Assembly (NCBI RefSeq): GCF_901709675.1
Contig: NC_051088.1
Location: 8,832,193-8,896,192, forward strand
DNA from: Syngnathus acus
Taxonomy: Eukaryota > Chordata > Actinopteri > Syngnathiformes > Syngnathidae
DNA: 64,000 bases
Reading direction: 5' to 3'
Part shown: piece by piece, positions 1 to 9,054 of the stretch
Numbering within the stretch: the first letter of the stretch is position 1
Layout: each line of letters opens with the position of its first letter
The notes under the pieces: generated by a model
Told to the model about the DNA's origin: nothing
Databases searched by the model: none
The model's input: only the letters and a program-made list of their open reading frames with translations
Made by a program: the position numbers and the translations under genes

Positions 1-488
1 GATGATAAATATTGTTGTTCCTTAATAGCAAAGAGAGAGGAAATTAACGTCAAACATACGTACTGTAATATTTTCGAAACATGTTGGGTGTATAATATTT
101 TTATGAATGTTAACAAGTATAAAAAGAAATTAACCGATAATGACATGAAAACCTTGAAGCAATCCATCATGCTCTCTTTGAAAATAGACAAAATGAGCAC
201 ATAAGGTCTGACAACAATACCTAGCCGTTTTTTTTTTTTCTAATTTAATTTTCTTATCATTGTTCACTAAATAGAATGATTGTCCACCTAACTCAATATT
301 AGAACCTATCTGTACTTGTGACATGTTGCTTTCATGGTTTTCATGGTCAGGTTGTCAAGGAAACATTTGCTGCAGTCCTAAAAAGTGATCTTTTGACTTT
401 GACTTTGCAGTGCATTCCATGCAAAATAATGTAAAATATTTCACCACAGAGAATGTACAACGTGAGAACAACTATGTTTTAAACTTAC
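1..488 (-). other. hdac7: hdac7 intron, window edge
   Basis: Sequence after the donor of the 538-489 exon (ends GTTGGG, then gtaag). The next expected coding segment, the VDTDTIWNE-type part of the deacetylase domain, was looked for on the minus strand and not seen. The window therefore ends inside an intron. No other feature is recognised here. Confidence 0.7.
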
Positions 489-538
489 CCCAACACCTCC
501 ACACGGTAACATGACAAACATCCTTTGAGAGAGAATTC
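489..538 (-). CDS. hdac7: hdac7 coding exon 16 (deacetylase domain)
   Basis: A 50-bp exon bounded by tttctcag on its 5' side and gtaagttt on its 3' side. With the split G from the previous exon it reads [17 protein letters not shown], close to human HDAC7 [17 protein letters not shown]. It is too short for ordinary ORF calling and is the last coding exon in the window. Confidence 0.93.
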
Positions 539-3500
539 CTGAGAAAAAAACAAATTAACAGTCAAATATTACCATCCAATTTTCAATATTTTTGGGAAAC
601 CATACAAGTTGGAAATTGCAGATGCTGACTTGAAATAACTCCAAAAAATAGTTTTATTTAAAAACATGAGAGAAATATAATTTGTGAGTGTGAATCGTCA
701 TTTATTTATCTGTGTCCTGCGATTGGCCAGCAAACAGTTTAGGGTCAAAACGCCGTGAGGAGCAGAAAATGAATAGATGTAGAATACCTGCCAGTTTGCG
801 GTTGTCCAGTTTGAGCCTGTTGAGCGGGTTGGTGCCATAGAGCAAAACATGGCGCTCCGTATGGACGGACTGCAGCTCTTCCAAAGTTGCCTTACGACCA
901 CGAATGCTCTGCGACAACACAAGGAAGGCGATTGTTAGACTTAATACTAACTCAGCCCTGAACTATGAAGGATGTTGCCAGCTTCAATGTATAATTCAAT
1001 CTCTGGGGAAAAAACAACTCCGGTCAAAACGGTTTCATGTTAATCACTAAAAAAAAAAAAAAAGGTATCACTTTCTGGACAACAACAAGCGCTAATGAGT
1101 CAGTGTGTGTGCATGCGTGTGTCTTGAGTCATACCTCACACTGCCCCCTCAGGCCCCTCTCCTGTAGTCGAGACCAGATGCTCTGTATTCTCCCAGCATG
1201 CTCTGGGTGGCTGCTGTTGTCTCCGCAGGCACACTGGTGCTTCAACATTTGAGAATCATACACCAGACCTGCACAGGCAAAAGTGTCTCAGTGATCACTG
1301 CGCCTCTTTGGTTGGTTAGGTTCCGATCAGGCTTTGGTTGTGACATTTGAGAGCTAGCAAAGTCACACACAGAATGTGCCACTCACCAGTGGTGAAGCAG
1401 GATTTGCTGCTTGACTCCTGCCCAGTTAGGCTCAGAGGTTTTTCGGGCAGAGTCAGAGATGTAGAGGCCGGGGACGACTGTGTACGTGATAGAGGCCGAT
1501 GCATACCCAACGCGCCACAGACCGCACCGCCTCCGCCGCTACGAAGCATCGGTACGGCCAGCGTCTCCATCTGTCGATGTAACTGCTGCAGCTGCTTCTG
1601 TTGTTCCCACAGTAGTGACTATGAAACACAAGAGCGGTCAAGACATGACAAGACGTAAGAGGAAGTATATCCCACATAAGTTTTAGACAAAGTAATTTGC
1701 CTTTATCCAATTTTCCTGGCCTGTCTTTGTATTTTTGTTTGTGTGCTCCTTTTCACAAGGGTATCCATGACGACAAGTCCGAGAAATGGTGGTGACGATG
1801 ATCTAACAAGAACGGAATTGCCAAGATGCAACAAAATGTGATTTATTACAGTTAAGAGTTTTATGGCTTTTTTTAATGTCACACAGTTACGTACCTGTAG
1901 AACTTTTGTTTGCATAAATTAATTGTGCTAAAATTGCCTTGAATAATAATAATAAATTATATTTATATTGCACTTTACATAGCATAGAATCTCAAAGTGT
2001 TACAGAAATGCTTTTTTAAAAAGAGAAATAGTAACTTTGTTTTATTCACGCATTTTAAAACCGTAGTTCGACCCCTGACAAAGGGGAATCATTTTATTCC
2101 AGGCTTTTTGTTCATCACATATGATCCTCCGAGACCTAATATGACTGTGATCCACTTCCAAGTGTCTGTCCACTACAATAGAGTTATTACTGAGATCAAT
2201 ATTCCCTTTTGTCTTTACTTTTAAAGCAAGAGTCTGGATGCCAGTGATGCAATCACTGACGACTACTATACTGTGGCTAAAATATGCAGCAAGTACAGGA
2301 AAAAGCAAAAAACAACCAGCTAAGGTTCATGTGACATGACTTAAAAAAATAAGCATGTAAAGTCAAATGCAGAATGATTAGAATTACGTTTGGGTCCAAA
2401 TTAAACGTCATTCAACCACTGTTGAGTCTAAGCCACATAGAGGCAGATAATACTGCCATCACGAGGACAGTCAACTGAATAACAGCTTTGGAGGACATAC
2501 TGTAAATTTTGTATGTCCTGTTTCCCTAGCTTGTAATAACTACACCTTTAGCACACCAACCTGATTGAGTATGAGTGCATGTTGCAGGTTGATCTGCTCT
2601 TGACTATTGGATGTTGCTAGATCCGCCTCCCTTAGAGAATCTGGCCTCAGTCTGCTCTGATAGGCTGGCTCCGATGGCGACGTTGCTCCACCATCTTCTG
2701 AGTCCATGTCCTCGGAAGGGATCTGATGCAGTCTGGGTTTCTCACTGGACTTGGACATAAGCTGTATGCATACACAAAAATCCCCACACACCCCCACACG
2801 TAAAACACATGTAGTACAACAGACTGGCAAAGTTATCGGTCTTTCGCGATTAAAGGAATTGTCAAATAATTATTAAAGTTGCATAACATTTATTAATGTT
2901 ATTAATACGGAGGATATCAGTGAACAGGTTCAAAGTCCTTGGTAAATATCATAAACTCTAGTTCCAATTCACTGTGCCCATGTAAGACTTTAACAGCTAA
3001 AAACAGAACCTGAATTCATTTTGGCTCTGAGATAGACACTTTGCAACACATCAAATTATTTACACACACATCTTAAGCGCTTTACCTCAGCGTACAAATG
3101 GGTTTTGCTCAACAAAGAATTAATTGAGTTTGAATTCTCCAGTGTTACACCGACAAATTGTTGGTATCATGGTTCGGCCCATTTTCACCAATCAGAGCAG
3201 TTTGGTTCAGTATTGTAAGTTATGTACTAACTTAACCATTATTTGGCACCTTTTCTCAGGATTCTAACACCAGTGGCACAAGTGCCTAGTTGCCATTGGG
3301 TGGCGCTAAGAAATTCTCACTTTAAAGTCAGAATTCTGAGAAACTTTAAAGTGAGAATTCCCACTTTCTGACTTTATTCTCAGGATTCTGACTTTAAAGT
3401 GGGAATTCTGCCTTTATGCTCGAATTATGACTTTAAAGTGAGAATTCTGACTTTAAAGTCAGAAAGTCAGAATTCTGACTTTAAAGTGACAATTCCGACT

Positions 3501-6500
3501 TTTTTTCTCAGAATTCTGACTTTAAATCATCACTTTTGGGAATGGATGAAAAAAAGAGGCTGTCAATTAGTTGCCAGACAATCGTCACTTTTGGGAATGG
3601 AAGAAAAAAAGAGGCACATTTTCGCGTAAACTAGCTTTTATGTGATTTCTCTATTTGAAATTGACCTTGACTACACCGACATTTCCCCAAAAGTGTAAAG
3701 AGCCCGCTTACCTTTCCGAGGTGAGTCTGTTGTTTTAATCGCTCCAGTAGTTGCGTGTTGTGGTGCTGTTGGAGGAGGTGTGAGTGAAGCATCCTGGGGC
3801 TTTGCGGGAGGGGTTCTGAACGGGTTCTGCTAAGGGGCTTGTGGGCCTGGGCACCCCCTGGGGACAGTTGGTCCAAGTGGGAGGAAAACTGTAGTGGCAC
3901 TGAGTCGAGTGTTGGAACTAGTTTGAGGCAAACGGATAGATGGCAAGATTACATGAGAAGAAACATATTGTATATTTAGCAAACACATAGAACATTAGCA
4001 AACTATAAATTACAGAGAGATTTGACCAAAAGTTAAAGTTAAAGTTAAAGTTAAAGTTAAAGTCCCAATGATCGTCACACACACACCTGGGTGTCGTGAA
4101 ATTTGTCCTCTGCATTTAACCCATCCCCATGTGATTTTAATCCATCCCCTGGGGGAGAGGGGAGCAGTGAGCAGCAGCGGTGCCGCGCTCGGGAATCAGT
4201 TGGTGATCTAACCCCCCAATTCCAACCCTTAATGCTGAGTGCCAAGCAGGGAGGCAATGGGTCCCATTTTTATAGTCTTTGGTATGACCCGGCCGGGGTT
4301 TGAACCCACAACCTTCCAGTCTCAGGGCGGACACTCTACCACTAGGCCACTGAGAAATAAACTGAATGTGGTTCCAGGGAGCTGGAGCTTAACCTCGTTG
4401 ATTTCTGGCAAATGTAACCCACAAATGACCTCCTTCTGTTTGTATTTCTTAAATGAATTACTACTATATGAAAACATCAATAGATAACGAAAAAGTATGA
4501 CTCATTTGGAGTTTTTAAATCAGTTAGTTTATTAAGTTTAGGCTGATCCTTTCTGATATCACGTTTATACATTGACAAAGGTGGACATTTCTGTGTGAAG
4601 CATAAAGACAGCAATTCAAAGACACTACGACTGGTCATCGTCCTAGTGGGATGTTCTGTATTAACAAAATCTTGTATGTATGCGTGTCTTACCAGTGAGT
4701 AGTGGAGCATGAACCAATCCGGACGGCTCCAGGATGATAACAGGAAGTCGTGAACTGAGCTGCCCCGCTTGATCCTCTCTGCTCAGCGGCAACAAGACCT
4801 GCGGGGCTCCGGCTGCGACCAAGGGCCCTCGACCAAGCTTCAGAGTGGACAGCTCTCCTTCAACCTGCACAAATGACATATGCGTATGAGTTGTATGGTA
4901 ATTTATGGCAGATCGATTTGGAACTGGCTTTATTTTGTCAGAGACCTTTTCCACAGAAGCTATTGTGACTGATTAAAAGTACATAGTAGTACAAATGCAA
5001 GCTTAATGAAGGTTCTGTTTCATTTCGAGAAGCAGGTTCCATGCACGTGTGCAATTATTTTTTGCCGTAGTTGTGAGTATTTTTAAGTCATGGTTACATA
5101 TTCAGTCGTCGGAATGGTTCTGAGGCACATTTCACATTCTTTTACTGTTTTTAAACAGCATTATATTAAAATTGTGTGATAAATTAAAGAATTGCTAATG
5201 GTCATTAAAGAATTGTTCAAACAGCACGTCTAATGATGGCCTTGGACTTTTATTAAATAAATAAAATATTGTGATATCTGACACCTGTCTTCAAAATGTA
5301 GGTCAATTTGACTACAATAAATTATAACAAAACCTAATGAAAACAAAGATTGCCATAGCTTACACAATTGTTGAATACAATGACAGATTCTATGGTGAAT
5401 AAACAAATACATTAAATACTAGGGATGTTCGATATCAGATTTTTTCTAACTGGTACCAGTGTGAGGACTCAGTTCTTGAGTAGTCACCGATACCAAGCAT
5501 CGATAACACTAGTGCTGTTGATAAATACAATTTCCCCAAAAAGCAATGACAGATCATATTTTCAAAAGACCTTTTTATCCCAATATTTGCATGAATTTTG
5601 AATTGATTAATGGCAATTTGCCATTCCTCAAATTTCTAATTCCTGATCATAAAATAGCCACAATAGGGAAGCCAATCCTGGTATCGGCCAATATTGTGAG
5701 TAACAATACTGTGAAATAAGGCTGTTGTCGGCAACGATACCTGGTGTCTGTACTCGCCCATATCTGTTTTGTTTGTTGTTGCGTCTCATGAATGCCATTT
5801 GTTTGAGTGCTGTGCTTACCCTGGCATTGGCTGGTAGTCCAAGCGTGATAGTCGGCAGAGTGGAAGGACTCTGGATGGTGAAGTTTGCCAGAGTGCCATC
5901 TCTGAGCAGCAGCTTCTGTGCCTAGTAAATCCCAAACATTTATATTTTTCACAAAATAATTCACACGCAGGTTAAAGGCAAATGTTTGACCCAGAATGTG
6001 AAAACAATTGTTACAGAAAGAATAATCAAACTGTAATGTAACCCAACATTTTCACACCTTTGTAAAATCCACTTCCAAAAATGCAGCTTTAAGCAATGTA
6101 AGAACATTCATGTAATTAATTAGACACACTGAATTTCATGAATGACACAAACAGAGCAGATGTCACACTGGTTGCTATGTTTTTGACTTTTCTGTGATTA
6201 AATCAATTATGTATAAACAGCTGACACTTAGCACTCCAGCAGGCTTGTGTGCTGCTGCATTAAACATGTCATTACTCATTGTCTCATGCACAAGAGACAA
6301 CTCTGCTTGTTTGAAACGTGTTGAATTTTCCATCTCATCCCTCTGAACAAAATGGAATTCCCCAAAGATGTAAAAAAAATGGCATCAATCCAAAAATAAC
6401 ATCAGTCAACATTTTAATACATTGTCTTATGTTGATGCATTCAATGTGAACTATTGCACTTATTCTATAAAAATGATTTGTCTACACCTTTAAATGTCTA

Positions 6501-9022
6501 TTAGAACTGTATTTGGCATCAAATCGAGAGAAAAGCTCTGATAACCTGCCGCTTAATTAAGTGCGTGTGACTATAATCTATGTGCACAGTTTCTCACCTC
6601 ATGTGAAAGTCCGCCTGCAGATGGCACTAGCCCATTTTCACTGGGAAGACTGTCATTGGGGGAACTGCAACCAGAGACCGGAGTGCTGCTGCTGCTGGGC
6701 GATGAGTCTGTTGGGACACAAGAGGCAAACAAAAAAAGTGAGTCATATTCGGATGATGACGGTTTATTTTGTTGCTAAATCAATGATTTACCAAGTGTGT
6801 CAGGTACTCGGTGTCTGATAGTGGGTGGGGCGCTTTCTTTGCGGGTGAGCGGGCTCTGGCGGGTGTTGAGATGTTTCTTCAGCTTATGCTTCACTTTTAA
6901 ATTGGGCTCAGATGCTGATAAAGAAGAAATTGAGGAGTTTCATTGATATGGTCGTGTAACAAAGATGCTAGCTACACAGAACAATCAGAACGATCTTCAG
7001 ATTCCAATGACATTTCAATAACATCTTCAGTTATTGTGCATTTTACCTGCCCTGCGTAAACGTGTCCCTTCTGAAACCTCGGACGAAGGCAGCGTGGGAG
7101 ATGTGACCGGAGGTTGGGAGGAAACACTCTGATCCGGTCCAAGTTTTCTGCGAACACACAGCACAAGTCCATATTAAGCAAATTGGCCTTTGAGTGACTT
7201 ATCTTAATTGAAGATGACAAACTGACTATTATTTTGAACCATTGGATTGAGGATAAATTATGATTTTGATATACTTGACCCATTTTACCAATTGAGGGCA
7301 TAGACTACTGTCAGGAAAATTATTTCAAAACGATTATTATGATTATTATATAATTATTTGACAAAGCTCTACCAGTAACAAAGACTGCTGACTTGGATAA
7401 ATTGACCACAAAACTTGGCCGACACAAAAATGACTAAAACCTATAATATAGATTATCGAAACAGTCCAAACAGTATTACAGAGATACTGTACTACCTTGT
7501 GTGTATGCATCTTTTATCACCTGTATGTCACCGGCGTAGAAGTCAAAGTATTGGAGCTAGTTCTTTCCAGTGCCGCTTGCTTCTGCTTTTTCAAGATGAC
7601 CTCCTGCAGTTTCTGTTTAACCAGTGAACTGGCCACTGCACCTGTCCATTCCACCCATCAAAAATACACCAGAAAAAAAAACGTCAGACGTGTTCATGAA
7701 CAAAGCAGATGTTTAGTTGGCACAAGAAATACTCATTGAAGATGCTTCACATTTTACCTTAAAAATGGTTAAATATGTGCAAACAACTCCTAATTCTGCG
7801 TCAACATTTTGTGAATATGTGTCATGCATGCTTAGATGACTTGTCTTGTACGTTTGTGCGCGTATTCGTGCATGTGTGTACAAAGAGGTGACAGAAGGTG
7901 TTCAAGTAAATATTGACCCAGAGACTTGTACTGACATTCAAAGCTATATTTAACTTAGGTGTTGCAGCTCCACCAGTCAGGTTATATTTGACTCAAAGCA
8001 AACAAAAGATAACAGGTAAATATGTAGTCTTTGCGCGTGATAACCGCTTGAAGCCCAAACATGACCAAACTTAATATGAGCAATATCCTTGAAATTAAAA
8101 TGATGTACTCTGATTTTAAAGTGTGTGTGTGTGTGTGTGTGCATGAGGTTATGTCCGCTTTTGAATAACAGACTCACTTTGTTGACTCTTGTCCTTGTTT
8201 TTGAGCTGCTGCAATTCTTGTTGCTTCTCATGGTGTTCCTGTTCACGACGCCGCTCCATATTAAACTAAACATTCAAGATTTTCATTAAACTTCGAAACA
8301 GCCATTGGAATGTATACTTTTAAAAAACTCAGTTACTGATTTAAATTTAAAATACCATATTTCCTCACATGTGGCTCGGGGGCATTTATCTAACTACAGA
8401 TTGGGGGAGGTGTCTATTAGCAAGGAGGCCTGTATTTGTATGAAGTAAGTAAAAGCAAAGATTTTTCTGTAGTCAGCCATAACGACATGAACGTCAAGTT
8501 GAAGTTGATGATTTCGTTGAAATTGAAATGTTTCCATCACAGTACAGCATTGTTATGTTGTCACAAAAGAGACAAGATGCAAAATTGGCTCATTGCCTCA
8601 TCAGTTCAACCTTTACTACAAACAGATTTTTAACATATATAGATTCGAATTGTTTTATCATCCTCCCCAACAATGTGCAGATACCTCATTTCCAGAATGC
8701 GGAAAGCCTCCATAGTTTTCATTAACGTCGCAAAATGTTGGCAGGTTTGGTAGGAGTAATTTGGTTAGCAAATTAATTCAAATCATTAGAGAAGGGACCA
8801 CTATTTGAGGAAATTTGGTGTCAATTCAGAAAAACATTCCCAACATGTATTGAGTAAAATATTGATCCTCTGTACCCGTATGTGCTGTTGAAGTTGGTGC
8901 TGGGAGAAGGAGGTTCGGGTCTGCGGGGAAAATGGGCTGAGAAGCAACGGCGGGTGCAATGGTGTGAGGAGGGCCGTGTCAGAGCCGGGGCGCATCCCCC
9001 GCTCTCCAATTCTGAGGTCCAT
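489..9022 (-). CDS. hdac7: Class IIa histone deacetylase 7, partial (14 coding exons, 630 codons)
   Basis: Nuclear/cytoplasmic transcriptional corepressor of the class IIa HDAC family. It binds MEF2 factors and shuttles under phosphorylation and 14-3-3 control. Joining exons 9022-8876, 8265-8178, 7641-7521, 7147-7047, 6914-6792, 6707-6598, 5921-5820, 4864-4693, 3899-3712, 2761-2561, 1618-1387, 1268-1135, 908-788 and 538-489 gives one open frame with every phase agreeing. Visible parts in order: start MDLRIGERG (human HDAC7 isoform MDLRVGQRP); glutamine-rich stretch about residues 45-75; MEF2-binding helix 80-98; 14-3-3 serines near 154, 180, 349 and 499; deacetylase domain from about 529 with structural-zinc ligands C541, C543 and H549. 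The frame runs off the left edge after the VMLPCGGVG segment, so the catalytic zinc and charge-relay residues are not in the window. An in-frame stop in upstream exon 2 supports this Met. HDAC4/5/9 are less likely because the exon-by-exon match is to HDAC7 and vdr is the neighbour. Confidence 0.96.
788..908 (-). CDS. hdac7: hdac7 coding exon 15 (deacetylase domain)
   Basis: Acceptor ttgtcgcag and donor CAG|gtattc frame 121 bp encoding [16 protein letters not shown], then [20 protein letters not shown] and RKLA. This is nearly identical to human HDAC7 [20 protein letters not shown] and what follows. The segment lies just after the structural-zinc loop of the class IIa catalytic domain. It ends in phase 1 and joins the 50-bp exon at 538-489. 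Confidence 0.96.
1135..1268 (-). CDS. hdac7: hdac7 coding exon 14 (start of deacetylase domain, structural zinc motif)
   Basis: Acceptor tgtgcag and donor GAG|gtatga frame 134 bp encoding [32 protein letters not shown] and [13 protein letters not shown]. This is the opening of the class IIa HDAC domain. C541, C543 and H549 (numbering from the predicted Met) match the human HDAC7 structural-zinc ligands C533, C535 and H541, which are specific to class IIa enzymes. Confidence 0.96.
1387..1618 (-). CDS. hdac7: hdac7 coding exon 13 (LLWEQQ segment and fourth 14-3-3 site)
   Basis: Acceptor tttcatag and donor ACTG|gtgagt frame 232 bp. It begins [16 protein letters not shown] (human VLLWEQQ) and contains a GGGG run and [13 protein letters not shown], the counterpart of the human HDAC7 PLSRAQSSPA phosphosite (predicted S499 here). 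It ends with a CFTTG segment that enters the catalytic domain. The exon must start upstream of the obvious internal ATG because the LLWEQQ motif is conserved. Confidence 0.94.
1945..2015. repeat. Dispersed fish repeat fragment
   Basis: AAT-repeat followed by a TTTATATTGCACTTTACAT stretch and CTCAAAGTG, a combination I recognise as the tail of a widespread fish interspersed repeat. It lies in an hdac7 intron. Family not assigned. Confidence 0.4.
2561..2761 (-). CDS. hdac7: hdac7 coding exon 12 (SEKPRL segment)
   Basis: Acceptor gcatacag and donor AATCAG|gttggt frame 201 bp in phase 0. It encodes [18 protein letters not shown], then an acidic and serine-rich linker, ending HALILNQ. The SEKPRLxQIPS string matches human HDAC7 PSEKPRLRQIPSAED. 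The rest is the poorly conserved linker between the third and fourth phosphosites. Confidence 0.93.
3309..3528. repeat. Palindromic minisatellite built on AATTCTGACTTTAAAG
   Basis: About 220 bp composed of alternating copies of CTTTAAAG and GAATTC cores joined by TGA/TCA arms (for example GACTTTAAAGTCAGAATTC). Each unit is itself a palindrome, so the array can fold many ways. It is located in the hdac7 intron between exons 12 and 11. Confidence 0.85.
3530..3615. repeat. 55-bp direct duplication
   Basis: TCACTTTTGGGAATGGATGA and the following A-run plus GAGGC at 3530-3560 recur at 3585-3615 with one difference (ATGA to AAGA). The duplication directly abuts the palindromic minisatellite and is probably part of the same repeat. 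Confidence 0.75.
3712..3899 (-). CDS. hdac7: hdac7 coding exon 11 (third 14-3-3 site)
   Basis: Acceptor cgactcag and donor GGAAAG|gtaagc frame 188 bp. The key string is [15 protein letters not shown] (predicted S349), equivalent to human HDAC7 [14 protein letters not shown]. It is followed by a Gln/His/Leu-rich helix ([19 protein letters not shown]) that aligns with the human RLEQLKTHVQVIK region. Confidence 0.95.
4030..4355 (-). mobile_element. tRNA-derived SINE with (CTTTAA)n tail
   Basis: Read on the minus strand the head is tRNA-like: box A-type GTGGCCTAGTGGTAGAGTG near 4350-4332 and box B-type GGTTCAAACCC at 4306-4296. A body of about 220 bp follows, ending in repeated CTTTAA (4062-4030). 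This arrangement is a pol III SINE of a kind common in fish. It lies in the hdac7 intron between exons 11 and 10, in the same orientation as the gene. Confidence 0.85.
4693..4864 (-). CDS. hdac7: hdac7 coding exon 10
   Basis: Acceptor tttgtgcag and donor ACTG|gtaaga frame 172 bp, beginning [16 protein letters not shown] and ending [20 protein letters not shown]. The end matches human HDAC7 SRLQPILLLDPSGSHAPLLT. It joins the next exon in phase 1 to make LLTVP, as in human. It lies in the low-conservation adaptor linker. Confidence 0.93.
5420..5745. repeat. Degenerate dispersed element
   Basis: Begins TAGGGATGTTCGATATCAG and contains ACCGATACCAAG and GGTATCGG strings, resembling the fish repeat family that starts with GGGATG(T)TCGATA. 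Too decayed to define ends or class. Confidence 0.35.
5820..5921 (-). CDS. hdac7: hdac7 coding exon 9
   Basis: Acceptor tttactag and donor CCAGG|gtaagc frame 102 bp (34 codons, phase 0 at both ends) encoding [16 protein letters not shown] then [18 protein letters not shown]. The [11 protein letters not shown] string matches human HDAC7 LLPAITLGLPAPAR. Because both ends are in phase 0, this exon could be skipped without a frameshift. Confidence 0.93.
6598..6707 (-). CDS. hdac7: hdac7 coding exon 8 (serine-rich segment)
   Basis: Acceptor cccaacag and donor GAG|gtgaga frame 110 bp encoding [16 protein letters not shown] then [16 protein letters not shown]. It is nearly identical at its start to human HDAC7 [20 protein letters not shown]. 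It joins the previous exon in phase 1 through the aspartate codon. Confidence 0.95.
6792..6914 (-). CDS. hdac7: hdac7 coding exon 7 (14-3-3 sites 1 and 2, basic nuclear-localisation region)
   Basis: Acceptor tttatcag and donor CTTG|gtaaat frame 123 bp encoding (A)[16 protein letters not shown] and then [22 protein letters not shown] and RKESAPP are the human HDAC7 S155 and S181 contexts (predicted S154 and S180 here). The lysine/arginine-rich stretch between them corresponds to the class IIa nuclear-localisation region. Confidence 0.96.
7047..7147 (-). CDS. hdac7: hdac7 coding exon 6
   Basis: Acceptor gttcgcag and donor GCAG|gtaaaa frame 101 bp. In the phase forced by its neighbours it reads [16 protein letters not shown] then [17 protein letters not shown]. 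The final RRA supplies the basic residues of the first 14-3-3 site, whose serine is in the next exon. The longer ORF in another frame across this spot is a shadow. Confidence 0.9.
7521..7641 (-). CDS. hdac7: hdac7 coding exon 5 (MEF2-binding helix)
   Basis: Acceptor aatggacag and donor TACAG|gtgata frame 121 bp encoding (S)[28 protein letters not shown], then a Thr/Ser-rich end at PVTYR. The human HDAC7 counterpart is SAVASSVVKQKLAEVILKKQ. This amphipathic helix is the MEF2-docking motif of class IIa HDACs. Confidence 0.96.
8121..8141. repeat. (GT)n microsatellite
   Basis: Pure GT run of about ten units in the hdac7 intron just below the 88-bp exon. Confidence 0.9.
8178..8265 (-). CDS. hdac7: hdac7 coding exon 4 (glutamine-rich coiled-coil segment)
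   Basis: Acceptor tgtttag and donor CAAA|gtgagt frame 88 bp encoding [16 protein letters not shown] then [13 protein letters not shown]. The LQQLKNK(D/E)K string is shared with class IIa paralogues (HDAC4 LQQLKNKEKGKESAVAS), so this short exon is secure. The final A plus GT of the next exon makes the serine preceding AVAS. Confidence 0.94.
8350..8440. repeat. Dispersed repeat fragment (ACCATATTTCCTC type)
   Basis: TACCATATTTCCTCACATG followed by GGGGGCATTTATCTAAC and GGGGGAGGTGTCTATTA resembles a fish repeat that begins TACCATATTTCCTCG. Only one end is evident. Confidence 0.3.
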
Positions 9023-9054
9023 GGGAACCAAACCGACACACAATACACAGGAAT
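8876..9054 (-). CDS. hdac7: hdac7 exon 3: end of 5' UTR, start codon and first 49 codons
   Basis: Acceptor atgttacag at 9055-9056, then 32 nt of 5' UTR, then ATG at 9022-9020. It encodes [16 protein letters not shown], proline- and leucine-rich sequence, and QHQLQQHIR before donor CGG|gtacag. The N-terminus matches human MDLRVGQRP. In the ATG frame the upstream exon (20644-20570) has a TAA with no later ATG, which supports this start. Confidence 0.9.

Noticed and set aside
1453-1710. Alternative minus-strand frame across hdac7 exon 13
   Set aside because: The frame coding SRTQSSPAS is the conserved one and is phase-compatible with both neighbours. The other frame is a shadow.
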